A stretch of DNA of 64,000 nucleotides from Micromonospora sp. C28SCA-DRY-2 (lineage in GTDB: Bacteria > Actinomycetota > Actinomycetes > Mycobacteriales > Micromonosporaceae). The position numbers and the translations under genes were made by a program. The notes beneath the pieces were generated by a model. It saw only the letters and a list, made by a program, of their open reading frames with translations. It made no database searches and was not told the origin of the DNA. Below, piece by piece: positions 37,912-46,737 of the stretch (position 1 is its first letter; every line of letters starts with the position of its first letter). Where the stretch lies: positions 863,501-927,500 of the forward strand of contig NZ_JAUMKD010000002.1 of NCBI RefSeq assembly GCF_030519475.1. Direction: 5' to 3'.

Positions 37912-39611
37912 CAGTCCTCCTCCCGGCTCACCGTGGCCCGGTAGCGCGGTTCGCTGTCGAGCAGCTCGGCGTGCGTCCCCTCGGCCACCGCCTTGCCGTC
38001 CTCGACGAAGATCACGTGCTCGGCGCGGCCGAGCACCAGCGGGCTGGTGGTGCAGACCAGGGTGGTCCGGCCGGCGCGGGCGGCGGCCAGCCGGTCGGCG
38101 ATCCGGGCCTCGGTGTGCGCGTCGACAGCGCTGGTCGGCTCGACCAGCAGCAGCGTCTCCGGGTCGGCGACCAGCGCCCGGGCCAGCCGCAGCCGCTGCT
38201 GCTGCCCGCCGGAGAACTCCCGGCCCCGCTCGGCGACCGCGCTGTCCAGCCCGTCGGGCAGCGCCTCGACGATGTCCGTCGCGCTGGCCGCGGCCAGCGC
38301 CGCCGCGATCGTCGCGTCGTCGGCCGTGTCGTGCGGGTCCAGCTCCGCCCGGAGCGACCCGGTGAACAGGTGTGCGTCGTTGTCGGCCACCATGATCCGC
38401 TCGCGCACCGTGGCCAGCGGCAGGTCCCGCAGCGGTACGCCGTGCAGGGTCGCCTCCCCGTCGACGTACCGGCCGAGCCGGTCCACGATCGCCACGGCCT
38501 CCTCGGGCGCGGTAGCGGCGAGCGCGGTGAACCGGCCGGGGCGCAGCGTCACCCCGGACTCGACGTCCACCAGCTCGCCGGGACCGTCCGGCAGGCGGGC
38601 CGGACGGGCCGGGTCGACCAGTTCCGGGGTGAGCCGGAGCAGCCGGACCACCCGCCGGGCGGCCACGTGGCCGCGGGTCAGCTTGTCCACCGCCTCGGTG
38701 AGCTGCCGCAGCGGGCTGACCAGGAACGCGGTGTAGCCGTAGAAGGCGACCAGCTGGCCGGCGCTGATCTCGCCGCGCAGCGCGAACCGGGCGCCGAGCC
38801 AGGTGACCAGCACCAGGAAGGCGCCGGGGAGCAGCACCTGCGCCGCCTCCAGCAGCGACTCGACCCGGGCCACCCGTACGCCGTCGGCGCGCAGCGCCTG
38901 CGACTGCGCCCGGTAGCGGGCGGAGAGCACCGGCTCGCCGCCGACGCCGCGCAGCACCCGCAGCCCGGAGACGATGTCACCGGCCCGGGTGGTGAGCGCT
39001 CCCTCGGAGTCCCGGTACGCCTGCTGCTGCCGGTGCAGCGGCCGGATGAGCAGGCCGACCACCGCCATCAGCAGCGGTACGCCGAGCACCACGACCAGGC
39101 CGAGCGGCACCGAGGCGCCCAGCAGGATCACCGCGACGGTGACGATGGCGACCACCGCGCCGGTGCCCCGGGCGGTGATGTCGATGGCGTGGCCGATGTG
39201 GCTGATGTCGGCGGTGCCGATGCTCACCACCTCGCCGGCGGCCACCCGGCGGGGCAGGGCGGCGCCGAGGCGGTTGGCGGTCTCCACGGTCAGCTGCACC
39301 GTCCGGTACGCGGCGGCCAGCCAGTTGAACACCGCGCACCGGTGCCGCAGGATCCCGGCGACCGCCTGGAGCACGCCCAGGCCGAGCAGCACCAGCCCCC
39401 AGGCGACCAGGGCGCCCTCGTCCCGGCGGGTGAGCCCGTCCACGGCCCGGCCGACGGCGGCGGGCATCAGCGCCTGGGCGACCATCCAGAGCACGCCGAG
39501 GGCGATGCCGGCGCTGAACACGGCCTTGTGCCGCATCGCCAGCCAGACCAGGTAGCGGGTGGCCGACCGCGCGTCGGGTACGCCGGGATCGCCGGCCGGT
39601 AAGGAGCGCAT
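37911..39611 (-). CDS. ABC exporter half-transporter (degenerate ATPase subunit)
   Basis: 566 aa with six membrane helices. The place of Walker A reads ALAATAPEEAVAIVDRLG with no GKST (near residues 360-376), and Walker B is LLLVEPTSAVD with Val for the usual Asp (near 486-496). The signature FSGGQQQRLRLARAL is intact (near 464). So it cannot hold ATP in its own Walker site but supplies a good signature to its partner. The gene comes first on the minus strand, and its stop overlaps the partner start by one base. Confidence 0.9.
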   Translation of the reverse strand: MRSLPAGDPGVPDARSATRYLVWLAMRHKAVFSAGIALGVLWMVAQALMPAAVGRAVDGLTRRDEGALVAWGLVLLGLGVLQAVAGILRHRCAVFNWLAAAYRTVQLTVETANRLGAALPRRVAAGEVVSIGTADISHIGHAIDITARGTGAVVAIVTVAVILLGASVPLGLVVVLGVPLLMAVVGLLIRPLHRQQQAYRDSEGALTTRAGDIVSGLRVLRGVGGEPVLSARYRAQSQALRADGVRVARVESLLEAAQVLLPGAFLVLVTWLGARFALRGEISAGQLVAFYGYTAFLVSPLRQLTEAVDKLTRGHVAARRVVRLLRLTPELVDPARPARLPDGPGELVDVESGVTLRPGRFTALAATAPEEAVAIVDRLGRYVDGEATLHGVPLRDLPLATVRERIMVADNDAHLFTGSLRAELDPHDTADDATIAAALAAASATDIVEALPDGLDSAVAERGREFSGGQQQRLRLARALVADPETLLLVEPTSAVDAHTEARIADRLAAARAGRTTLVCTTSPLVLGRAEHVIFVEDGKAVAEGTHAELLDSEPRYRATVSREED

Positions 39612-39669
39612 AGCCCCTCGAAGCTAGACGGACGGCCATCCGTCGCGCGAACCAATTACCGCCCGGCGG

Positions 39670-39939
39670 TCAGCGGTCGACCTGCGTGAAGTCCCACGAG
39701 TGCGGGGGCCGGGCGAGCAGCGTCGGGGGCGGATCCGGCAGCGCCCGCGGGTTGCCCCGCCACTTGGAGATGACCACCACCCGGTGGTCGGTGGAGGAGA
39801 ACACCTCGCTGGACAGGTGCAGCGGGTCGTGGTCGAACTCCGGCAGGGCGGTGTCGCAGACCCAGGTGATCAGGTCGGCCACCCCGTACGGCTCGGCGCG
39901 CGCCTCCCACATCCGGACGATCACGTCGGCCCCCGTCAC
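39670..39939 (-). CDS. Short conserved-looking hypothetical protein
   Basis: 89 aa, family not recognised. GTG 39939 overlaps the tsaD stop by 4 bp (GTGA), so it is probably translated with tsaD. It is acidic and rich in aromatic residues ([37 protein letters not shown]), with no signal peptide or membrane segment. The codon usage fits a real gene. Confidence 0.6.
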   Translation of the reverse strand: MTGADVIVRMWEARAEPYGVADLITWVCDTALPEFDHDPLHLSSEVFSSTDHRVVVISKWRGNPRALPDPPPTLLARPPHSWDFTQVDR

Positions 39940-40982
39940 ACGCTGACCGTGGTGAGCGGCATGGCGGAGTCGGCGGGCAGGTCCAGCCGGCTCGGCGCTA
40001 CGCCCGCCGCGACCAGGTGCGCTCCGAGGGCGGCCACCATCGCGCCGTTGTCGGTGCAGAGCTTCGGCCGGGGCGCCCGGACCCGGATGCCGTGCTTGGC
40101 GGCGCGGTGCTCGGCCATCGCCCGCAGCCGCGAGTTGGCCGCCACGCCGCCGCCGATCACCAGCGTGTCGATGCCGTCGGCCCGGCAGGCGTCGATCGCC
40201 TTGGCGGTCAGCACGTCGCAGACCGCCTCCTGGAAGGAGGCGGCGACGTCGGCGACCGGCACCGGCTCCCCGGCCCGCTGCCGCGCCTCCACCCAGCGGG
40301 CCACCGCGGTCTTCAGCCCGGAGAAGGAGAAGTCGTAGCGGTGGGCGGCGAGGTCCTTGGCGGCGGTCAGGCCGCGCGGGAAGGCGATCGCCGCCGGGTC
40401 ACCGGCCCGCGCCTCCCGGTCGATCGGCGGGCCGCCCGGGAACGGCAGCCCGAGCAGCCGGGCGACCTTGTCGAACGCCTCACCGGCGGCGTCGTCGATG
40501 GTGGCGCCGAGCGGGGTGACGCCGCGGGCGAGGTCGTCGACCCGGAGCAGGGACGAGTGGCCACCGGAGACCAGCAGGGCGATCGCCGGCTCGGGCAGCG
40601 GGCCGTGCTCCAGGGTGTCCACCGCCACGTGCGCGGCGAGGTGGTTGACCCCGTAGACCGGCTTCTCGGCGGCGAGCGCGTACCCCTTCGCCGCGGCCAC
40701 CCCGACCAGCAGGGCGCCGGCCAGGCCCGGGCCGGAGGTCACCGCGATGGCGTCGATGTCGGCGAGGGTCACCCCCGCCTCGGCCAGCGCCCGGTCCATG
40801 GTCGGCACGATGGCCTCCAGGTGGGCCCGGCTGGCCACCTCGGGCACCACGCCGCCGAACCGGGCGTGCTGCTCGACGCTGGAGGCGAGCGCGTCGGCGA
40901 GCAGCGTGTGCCCGCGCACGATGCCGACACCGGTCTCGTCGCAGGAGGTCTCGATGCCGAGGATCAGTGGTTCATCAGCCAC
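39936..40982 (-). CDS. tsaD: tRNA N6-adenosine threonylcarbamoyltransferase
   Basis: 348 aa. Last enzyme of t6A tRNA modification; works with TsaB and TsaE, both nearby. [16 protein letters not shown] opens the ASKHA fold; the metal-binding HxxxH is in [16 protein letters not shown] and the C-terminal [11 protein letters not shown] and CTDNGAMVA follow. GTG 40982 is preferred over ATG 40994 because GGAGATGGG lies just before it. It overlaps the rimI stop by 8 bp. Confidence 0.96.
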   Translation of the reverse strand: MADEPLILGIETSCDETGVGIVRGHTLLADALASSVEQHARFGGVVPEVASRAHLEAIVPTMDRALAEAGVTLADIDAIAVTSGPGLAGALLVGVAAAKGYALAAEKPVYGVNHLAAHVAVDTLEHGPLPEPAIALLVSGGHSSLLRVDDLARGVTPLGATIDDAAGEAFDKVARLLGLPFPGGPPIDREARAGDPAAIAFPRGLTAAKDLAAHRYDFSFSGLKTAVARWVEARQRAGEPVPVADVAASFQEAVCDVLTAKAIDACRADGIDTLVIGGGVAANSRLRAMAEHRAAKHGIRVRAPRPKLCTDNGAMVAALGAHLVAAGVAPSRLDLPADSAMPLTTVSV

Positions 40983-41454
40983 GGTCGGTCCCATCTCCGG
41001 TCGCCGCCTCGACGCGCTGCATGACCAGCGCGTCGGTGTTGCTCGGTTGGTAGTAGCCGCGCCGTACCCCGATCGGTTCGAAGCCGTACGCGGCGTAGAG
41101 CCGCTGGGCCGGGGCGTTGTCCGCCGCGACCTCCAGCAGGGTGTTGCGAGCGCCGAGCCGGGCGGCCTCGGCGAGCAGCGCCTCCAGCAGCAGCCGGCCG
41201 ATGCCGCGACGCTGGGCGTCCCGGCGGACGGCGATGTTCTGCACCCAGGCCTCGTCGGGCAGGGCCGCGGTGAGCCCGGCGTAGCCGAGCACCGCGCCGT
41301 CGTCGTCGCGGGCCACCCGGTAGAAGTGCCCGTTGGCCAACTCGTTCCAGAACATCGCCGCGGACCACTGCTCGGGCCCGAACAGGTCCGCCTCGATCGG
41401 CAGCACCTCGTCGATGTGCCACCAGCGGAACGGCTCCAGGCGGACCACGCTCAC
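40975..41454 (-). CDS. rimI: Ribosomal-protein-alanine N-acetyltransferase (GNAT)
   Basis: 159 aa GNAT fold with the acetyl-CoA motif [18 protein letters not shown] near residues 75-95, followed by [20 protein letters not shown]. Overlap with tsaB (4 bp, GTGA) and tsaD (8 bp) ties it to the operon. It is assigned to RimI by family and position between tsaB and tsaD, as in M. tuberculosis. The true acetylation target in actinobacteria is not certain. Confidence 0.9.
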   Translation of the reverse strand: MSVVRLEPFRWWHIDEVLPIEADLFGPEQWSAAMFWNELANGHFYRVARDDDGAVLGYAGLTAALPDEAWVQNIAVRRDAQRRGIGRLLLEALLAEAARLGARNTLLEVAADNAPAQRLYAAYGFEPIGVRRGYYQPSNTDALVMQRVEAATGDGTDRG

Positions 41455-42128
41455 GGCAGGACCGGCTTGCGCGCGGTCGCCGCCACGGCGTCCGGGCGAC
41501 GCAGGTAGAGCGGGGTGAGCCGCTCCCCCGGGGCACCGGCCCGGACCCGCTCGGCGGCCAGGGCGGCCAGCGACGCGGGATCCGGGTAGCGCGGCTCCGC
41601 CCGCAGCGGCAACCCGAGCGCGTCGGCGTACCGGTGCGCGCCGTCGCCGACCGCCACGGTGACCGCCAGGCCCCGGGCCTGCTCGGCGGCGACCGCCGGC
41701 GCGGAGACCTCCGGCCCGGCCAGCCGCTGGCCGGCGCCGTCGTAGACCGCCCAGTAGATCTCCTTGCGCCGCGCGTCGCTGGCGGCCAGCACCGGCTCGC
41801 CGGCGGCCGCCGGGTGGCCGATCGCGTCCAGCGAGCAGACGCCGTACGTGGGGATGCCGAGCACCTGGCCCATCGTGGCGGCGGTGACCAGCCCCACCCG
41901 CAGCCCGGTGAACGGGCCGGGACCGAGGCCGGCGACGATCGCCGCCAGGTCGCCCGGACGGGCGTCGACGTCGGCGAGGACCGCGTCGACCTGCGGGGCG
42001 AGCAGTTCGCCGTGCGCACGGGCGTCGACCGTGCACCGCTGCGCGCGGAGTGTGACGCCGCCGGCCGAGACCTCCACCAGGGCCGCGGTCACCGCGGGGG
42101 TGGAGCTGTCCACCACGAGTACGAGCAC
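41451..42128 (-). CDS. tsaB: tRNA threonylcarbamoyladenosine biosynthesis protein TsaB
   Basis: 225 aa, a degenerate ASKHA protein that partners with TsaD. VLVLVVDSSTPAVTAALVEV opens the fold; HGELLAPQVDAVLAD and the family hallmark GLGPGPFTGLRVGL (near residues 67-80) are clear. GTG start at 42128. It is the first gene of tsaB-rimI-tsaD here. The upstream region holds a palindrome at 42246 in front of a divergent HTH gene. Confidence 0.95.
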   Translation of the reverse strand: MLVLVVDSSTPAVTAALVEVSAGGVTLRAQRCTVDARAHGELLAPQVDAVLADVDARPGDLAAIVAGLGPGPFTGLRVGLVTAATMGQVLGIPTYGVCSLDAIGHPAAAGEPVLAASDARRKEIYWAVYDGAGQRLAGPEVSAPAVAAEQARGLAVTVAVGDGAHRYADALGLPLRAEPRYPDPASLAALAAERVRAGAPGERLTPLYLRRPDAVAATARKPVLP

Positions 42129-42245
42129 GGTATGCCAGCCTAGCCGCCCCGCCCCCACCCCCGACGCACGCCCGCCCCCCGGGCACTGCCGTGGTGATCC
42201 CGGCTCGTTCAGGAACCAGGCCGGTGGCATGTCGCCGTCGAGCGT

Positions 42246-42281
42246 CATTCCGCTCTGGCATAAATATGACGGAGCGGAATG
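42246..42281 (+). promoter_or_regulatory. Palindrome overlapping the HTH gene start: probable self-operator
   Basis: Perfect 10-bp arms CATTCCGCTC (42246-42255) and GAGCGGAATG (42272-42281) around a 16-base AT-rich centre with a TATA-like sequence (ATAAATAT). The ATG of the HTH gene is the last three bases of the right arm. It looks like a promoter and operator for a leaderless, self-regulated gene. Confidence 0.6.
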
Positions 42282-43028
42282 CGGGTCACTTCGAGACGTC
42301 ACCATCTGGTGGTGCCGGAGAGTCACCTCGCGAACCAGATCGCCACCACCTTGCGCCGGGAACGCGAGGCGCGGTATCTCACCCAGGAGAAGCTTGCCGA
42401 GCTGGCCGGCACCACTCAGGGCGCGGTGGCCCGTATCGAGCGGGGCGACCGCCTACCCCGCCTTCCCCTGGTCGACCGGCTCTTCGCGGCCATGGACCTG
42501 CAGTTGGCGGTCGCGGTGGAGCCGCTCGACGCGCAGCTCGACGCCCGGATGGCCGAGCTGGCCGCCCGGCCGCTGGCCGAGCGGGTCGACGCCCTGGGAC
42601 TCGACCGGCTCCTGGACCGCCTCGGCGACCTGCCGCACGTGCTCACGGGTGGCACCGCCGCGCTGCTGCAGGGAGCGCCGGTGCCGGTCGACGCCGTGGA
42701 GATCGCGGTCCGCTGGCGCGACTCGGCGCGGTTCGCCGCCTGGCTGCGGGCCGCCTACGGGCAGCGGTGGCACGACCGGTGGGGCGAGTTCGGCGGGGTG
42801 CCGGTCGAGCCCGAGGAACCGGGCGCCCACCGGTGGCTGACCCGGTACGGGGAGCTGCGGGCCGTGATGTGCGACGAGCTGCCCGAGACCGTCGAGGTGC
42901 GGCACGGCGACCGCGGCTACCGGGTGGTGCCGCTGGTCGCCCTGGAGCTGACCGACCCGGCCGCCGCCGGGCTGCTGCGCCGTTACCGCCACCGCGCAGG
43001 AACCGCCACGAGCGGCCAGGCCCCCTGA
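42279..43028 (+). CDS. XRE-family HTH protein with C-terminal nucleotidyltransferase-like domain
   Basis: 249 aa. Residues about 18-75 are an XRE helix-turn-helix (LRREREARYLTQEKLAEL, TTQGAVARIERGDRLPR). The C-terminal part has LTGGTAALLQGAPVPVDAVE, which recalls the G-G/S motif of minimal or AbiEii-type nucleotidyltransferases but lacks a clear D-x-D; it may be inactive. The fold is inferred. The start is uncertain: ATG 42279 has no ribosome site and would be leaderless; a GTG near 42310 is an alternative. It is inserted between tsaB and ung on the opposite strand. A role as antitoxin-like or regulatory factor is possible. Confidence 0.7.
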   Translation: MRVTSRRHHLVVPESHLANQIATTLRREREARYLTQEKLAELAGTTQGAVARIERGDRLPRLPLVDRLFAAMDLQLAVAVEPLDAQLDARMAELAARPLAERVDALGLDRLLDRLGDLPHVLTGGTAALLQGAPVPVDAVEIAVRWRDSARFAAWLRAAYGQRWHDRWGEFGGVPVEPEEPGAHRWLTRYGELRAVMCDELPETVEVRHGDRGYRVVPLVALELTDPAAAGLLRRYRHRAGTATSGQAP

Positions 43029-43083
43029 CGGGCCGGCGATCCGGACCCGCACCGGCGGGGCCCAGCCCGTCAGCCGTCAGCCG

Positions 43084-43785
43084 TCAGCCGGCCGAGCGTT
43101 CCCAGTCGATCGTGGGCAGGCCGGCGTCGGCCAGCGCCTTGTTGGCCGCGCTGAACGGGCGGCTGCCGAGGAAGCCGCGGGGGTTCATCGGGCTGGGGTG
43201 GCCGGCCTCCAGCACGACGTGCCGGGGGTTGGTGACCAGGGCGGCCTTCTTGCGGGCGTAGCCGCCCCAGAGCAGGAAGACCACCCGGGTGTCCAGCGCG
43301 TCCAGGGCCCGGATGGTGGCGTCGGTGAACTCCTCCCAACCGGCGTTCGCGTGCGACCCCGGCGTGCCCTGCCGCACGGTCAGCACCGAGTTGAGCAGCA
43401 GCACGCCCTGCGCGGCCCAGCCGTCGAGGTTGCCGCTGCGCGGCTTGGGCACGCCGAGGTCCTCCCCCAGCTCCTTGAAGACGTTGCGCAGCGACGGCGG
43501 CACCGTCACCCCCTGGCGGACGCTGAAGCTCAGCCCGTGCGCCTGCCCGGCCCGGTGGTACGGGTCCTGCCCGAGGATCAGCACCCGGCAGCCGCCGGGC
43601 GGGCAGAGCCGGTAGGCGGAGAAGAGGTCCTCGACCGGCGGGAAGACCGTCGCGGTCGCGTACTCGCGGGCGACGAAATCGGCCAGCGCGGCGGTGCGGG
43701 CCGGGTCGAGGTGGGGGGTGAGCACGGCCCGCCAGTCCGCCGGCAGCAGCGCCAGCAGGTCGAGGGTGGGGGCGTCGTCGGGCAT
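43084..43785 (-). CDS. ung: Uracil-DNA glycosylase (family 1)
   Basis: 233 aa. Removes uracil from DNA. The catalytic loop GQDPYH is at residues 72-77, with the Asp; the DNA-binding HPSPM lies near 200. LLLNSVLTVRQGTPGSH is typical of family 1. ATG 43785 has GAAAGG before it. It lies between tsaE and tsaB and separates the t6A genes. Convergent with the HTH gene. Confidence 0.96.
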   Translation of the reverse strand: MPDDAPTLDLLALLPADWRAVLTPHLDPARTAALADFVAREYATATVFPPVEDLFSAYRLCPPGGCRVLILGQDPYHRAGQAHGLSFSVRQGVTVPPSLRNVFKELGEDLGVPKPRSGNLDGWAAQGVLLLNSVLTVRQGTPGSHANAGWEEFTDATIRALDALDTRVVFLLWGGYARKKAALVTNPRHVVLEAGHPSPMNPRGFLGSRPFSAANKALADAGLPTIDWERSAG

Positions 43786-43845
43786 CGGCAACCTTTCGCC
43801 GGTCGGTTCGGTCGGCCGAACTCTAGGCAGCGGGTACGACAGCGC

Positions 43846-44328
43846 TCAGCCCAGGCCGGCCAGGCGCTGCGCCCAGTCGCCACCGACCGGCTCCAGCTCC
43901 ACCACCCGGGTGTCGTCGTCCCGCCGGTCGATGCGCACCCGCAGGTGGGCGTCGACCAGCTGCTCGACCATCCCCTCGCCCCACTCGACCACGGTCACCG
44001 ACTCCTCCACCGAGGCGTCCAGGTCGAGGTCGTCGATCTCGGCCCGCGGGTCGGCCGCGTCCCCCAGCCGGTACGCGTCGGCGTGCACCAGCGCCACCCG
44101 GCCGCCCCGCGCCCGGTCGGGCTGGTGCACCCGGGCGATCACGAAGGTCGGCGAGGTGATGTCGCCGCGCACCCGCAGCCCGGCGCCGATGCCCTGGGTC
44201 AGCGCGGTCTTGCCGGCGCCCAGCGGGCCGGTGAGCAGCAACAGGTCGCCGGCGCGCAGCACGCCGGCCAGCCGGCGGCCGAACTCCTGGGTGTCGGCGG
44301 CCGTGGGCAGCTTCACCACGTGGGTCAC
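43846..44328 (-). CDS. tsaE: tRNA threonylcarbamoyladenosine biosynthesis ATPase TsaE
   Basis: 160 aa. Walker A GPLGAGKT at residues 34-41, SPTFVIARVHQP and HADAYRL (the family's switch region), and VEWGEGM in the C-terminal half. It powers the TsaB-TsaD complex. GTG 44328 follows GGAGGAACT. It begins 13 bp after the alpha/beta hydrolase gene, in the alr operon. Confidence 0.95.
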   Translation of the reverse strand: MTHVVKLPTAADTQEFGRRLAGVLRAGDLLLLTGPLGAGKTALTQGIGAGLRVRGDITSPTFVIARVHQPDRARGGRVALVHADAYRLGDAADPRAEIDDLDLDASVEESVTVVEWGEGMVEQLVDAHLRVRIDRRDDDTRVVELEPVGGDWAQRLAGLG

Positions 44329-44341
44329 AGTTCCTCCATGC

Positions 44342-45436
44342 TCACAACGATTCGAGGAAGCGCGCCAGCGCGGCGTTGACCTCGTCGGCGTGCTCCAGCA
44401 TCACCACGTGCCCACTGTCGTTGATCTTGACGAACTCGGCGTGCGGCAGGCGCCGCACGATCTCCTCCGAGTGGGTCACCGGGGTGATCATGTCCTTGTC
44501 GCCGACCACCACCAGCACCGGCGTGTCGGCCAGCGCGGCCAGCGCCGGGAACCGCGAGTGGGTGGCCAGCGTGCGCAGGTAGCGGGTCACCGTGTCCGCC
44601 GAGGTGCGCGAGTTCATCGTCTCCACGTACGAGACCAGGGCCGGACTCGGGTTCCGGGCGCCGAAGCCGTACCGGCGGGTGAGCAGCCAGGCGACGTTGG
44701 TGGTGGACTTGCGGGCCCGGTCGATCACGGTGCCGCCGTAGCGGGTGACGTTGCCGACCATGTAGAGCACCGGGGCGCCCACCCGGCCGAGCAGCGCCGG
44801 CGCGACCAGCTTCGTCTCGGCGAGCAGGCCGCCCGAGGTGGCCATCAGCACCGTGCCCACCACCCGGTCGCCGAACATCTCCGGGAACAGTTCGGCGAAG
44901 GCCATGATGGTCATCCCGCCCATCGAGTGGCCGACCAGCACCAGCGGCCCCTCCGGGGCGGTCCGGTCGATCACCGCGCGCAGCGTGCGGCCGAGCGCGG
45001 TGAGGTCGTACTCGCCGGTCTCCAGCCGGCCCGACCGGCCGTGGCCGGGCTGGTCGTACGCGACGATCCGGTGCTCGCCCCGCTCGGCGAGCATCTTGCG
45101 CTGGAAGTGGAACGTGCCCATGTCCAGGCAGAAGCCGTGCACCAGCACCACCGTCGGGTTGCCGGCCACCGGCCGGGTCGGCTCCACCACCTCGACGTGG
45201 ATGTCGGTGCCGTCCGGCATTTCCAGCCGGAACGACTCGTCGTACCGCTGGTCGCCGAAGACCTCGTGGGCGTACCGGTCGGTGGGGTCGGCCTTGAGCC
45301 GGCGGACCAGCGCGCGCTCGGTGGCGACGCCGGCGGCGAGCCCGGCGGCCGCCACCCCGACCGCGGCCCCGACCAGCCCGGCGACCTTGCCGGTTGCGGT
45401 ACGCGGACGCGGGATGCGGTGTTTCTGACCGCTCAC
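44342..45436 (-). CDS. Alpha/beta hydrolase
   Basis: 364 aa. A hydrophobic segment near residues 17-42 may anchor it. The fold is clear: VVLVHGFCLDMGTFHFQRKM, AYDQPGHGRSG, the nucleophile Ser in GHSMGGMT, Asp in VVGDKDMITP and His in INDSGHVVMLE, a full catalytic triad. It lies between alr and tsaE, as in other actinobacteria; the substrate is unknown. GTG 45436 lies inside the last (upstream) edge of a 59-bp tandem repeat that separates it from alr. Confidence 0.9.
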   Translation of the reverse strand: MSGQKHRIPRPRTATGKVAGLVGAAVGVAAAGLAAGVATERALVRRLKADPTDRYAHEVFGDQRYDESFRLEMPDGTDIHVEVVEPTRPVAGNPTVVLVHGFCLDMGTFHFQRKMLAERGEHRIVAYDQPGHGRSGRLETGEYDLTALGRTLRAVIDRTAPEGPLVLVGHSMGGMTIMAFAELFPEMFGDRVVGTVLMATSGGLLAETKLVAPALLGRVGAPVLYMVGNVTRYGGTVIDRARKSTTNVAWLLTRRYGFGARNPSPALVSYVETMNSRTSADTVTRYLRTLATHSRFPALAALADTPVLVVVGDKDMITPVTHSEEIVRRLPHAEFVKINDSGHVVMLEHADEVNAALARFLESL

Positions 45437-45615
45437 GCCGCCACCCTGGTTCGCGACCCCGGGGCTCGCAAACCCGGCTCACTCCTCGCGCTCACGGCGC
45501 CACCCTGGTTCGCGACCGCGGGGCTCGCAAACCCGGCTCACTCCTCGCGCTCACGGCGCCACCCTGGTTCGCGACCGCGGGGCTCGCAAACCCGGCTCAC
45601 TCCTCGCGCTCACGG
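45432..45615. repeat. Three tandem 59-bp repeats between alr and the hydrolase gene
   Basis: Units begin at 45442, 45501 and 45560 and differ by only one or two bases. The period is not a multiple of three. On the minus strand each unit carries GTGAGC then GCGAGGAG. The TGA of alr (45610-45612) and the GTG of the hydrolase (45434-45436) both lie in copies of the GTGAGC motif, so the array appears to have grown from the overlap of the two genes. Confidence 0.92.
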
Positions 45616-46728
45616 ACGCTCGCCGTCGTAGACCCGGGGCACCCGGCTGCCACCGAACCGGGTGACGATCTCGTAGTTGATGGTGCCGACCGCCTCGGCC
45701 CAGTCGTCGGCGGTGGGCTCGCCGTCGGCGCCGCTGCCGAAGAGCGTGACCACGTCGCCGGCGGCCACCGGGTCGTCGCCGCAGTCGAGCACGAACTGGT
45801 CCATGCAGACCCGGCCGGAGATGGTCCGCCGCCGCCCGCCGAGCTGCACCGGGCCGCTGTTGGAGGCGTGCCGGGGCACCCCGTCGGCGTAGCCGAGCGG
45901 CACCACGGCCAGGTTCGCGTCCCGCTCGGTGGTGTAGGTGTGGCCGTACGAGACGCCGGAGCCGGCGGCCACCCGCTTGGTGAGCATCACCCGGGCCCGG
46001 GCGGTCATCGCCGGGCGCAGCCCGTAGGTCTCGCCGGCCACCGGGGAGAGGCCGTAGACGGCGATCCCGGGCCGGACCAGGTCGAAATGCGTGTCCGGCC
46101 GGGTCAGGGTGGCCGCCGAGTTGGCCAGGTGCCGGTAGCGGGGCCGCAGCCCGGCCCGCTCCACCATGGCCAGCCCCTCGTGGAAGACGGCGAGCTGCCG
46201 GTCGGTGGTCGGGTGCCCGGGCATGTCGGCGTAGACGAAGTGGCTCCACACCCCGACCACCTCGACCACGCCGTCCGCCTGGGCCTTGGCCGCGGCGTCG
46301 AGCAGCGCCGGCCAGTCGGCGACGGTCGCGCCGCCCCGGGAGAGCCCGGTGTCGATCTTGAGGTGCAGCCGGGCCGGACGGCCGGCCCGCCGGCTCGCCT
46401 CGATCATCTCGTCGAGCTGGGACAGGCTCGCCACGCCCAGGTCGACCCCGGCGGCGACCCCCTCGTGCAGCGGCAGCCCCGGGGCGAGCAACCAGGCCAG
46501 CACCGGGACGGTGATGCCGGCCGCCCGCAGGCCCAGCGCCTCGTCCAGGGTGCAGACACCGAGCCAGTCCGCGCCCCCGTCCAGCGCCGCCCGTGCGGCC
46601 GGGACCATGCCGTGGCCGTACCCGTCGGCCTTGACCACCGCCATCAACTCGGCACCGGTGCCGGACCGGAGCCGGCTCACGTTCTCGCGGATCGCGTCAA
46701 GGTCGACGCGTACCTCGGCCTGCCACAT
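45610..46728 (-). CDS. alr: Alanine racemase
   Basis: 372 aa PLP enzyme making D-alanine for peptidoglycan. The PLP Lys is in VVKADGYGHG (Lys33); the catalytic Tyr is in SGVSYGHTYT near residue 258; SGRVCMDQFV and the C-terminal GTINYEIVTR are typical. ATG 46728. It follows the NAD(P)HX repair gene by 9 bp and precedes the hydrolase and tsaE. Its stop lies in the first unit of a 59-bp repeat array. Confidence 0.97.
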   Translation of the reverse strand: MWQAEVRVDLDAIRENVSRLRSGTGAELMAVVKADGYGHGMVPAARAALDGGADWLGVCTLDEALGLRAAGITVPVLAWLLAPGLPLHEGVAAGVDLGVASLSQLDEMIEASRRAGRPARLHLKIDTGLSRGGATVADWPALLDAAAKAQADGVVEVVGVWSHFVYADMPGHPTTDRQLAVFHEGLAMVERAGLRPRYRHLANSAATLTRPDTHFDLVRPGIAVYGLSPVAGETYGLRPAMTARARVMLTKRVAAGSGVSYGHTYTTERDANLAVVPLGYADGVPRHASNSGPVQLGGRRRTISGRVCMDQFVLDCGDDPVAAGDVVTLFGSGADGEPTADDWAEAVGTINYEIVTRFGGSRVPRVYDGERP

Positions 46729-46737
46729 GGGCCCAGC

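Noticed and set aside
34525..37944. Open frame of about 1140 codons on the plus strand
   Set aside because: It is antisense to the antiporter and ABC exporter genes and has no recognisable domain; composition is that of a shadow frame.
45432..45615. CRISPR array
   Set aside because: Three tandem units are directly adjacent and nearly identical over their full 59 bp, with no variable spacers and no cas genes. It is a plain tandem repeat.
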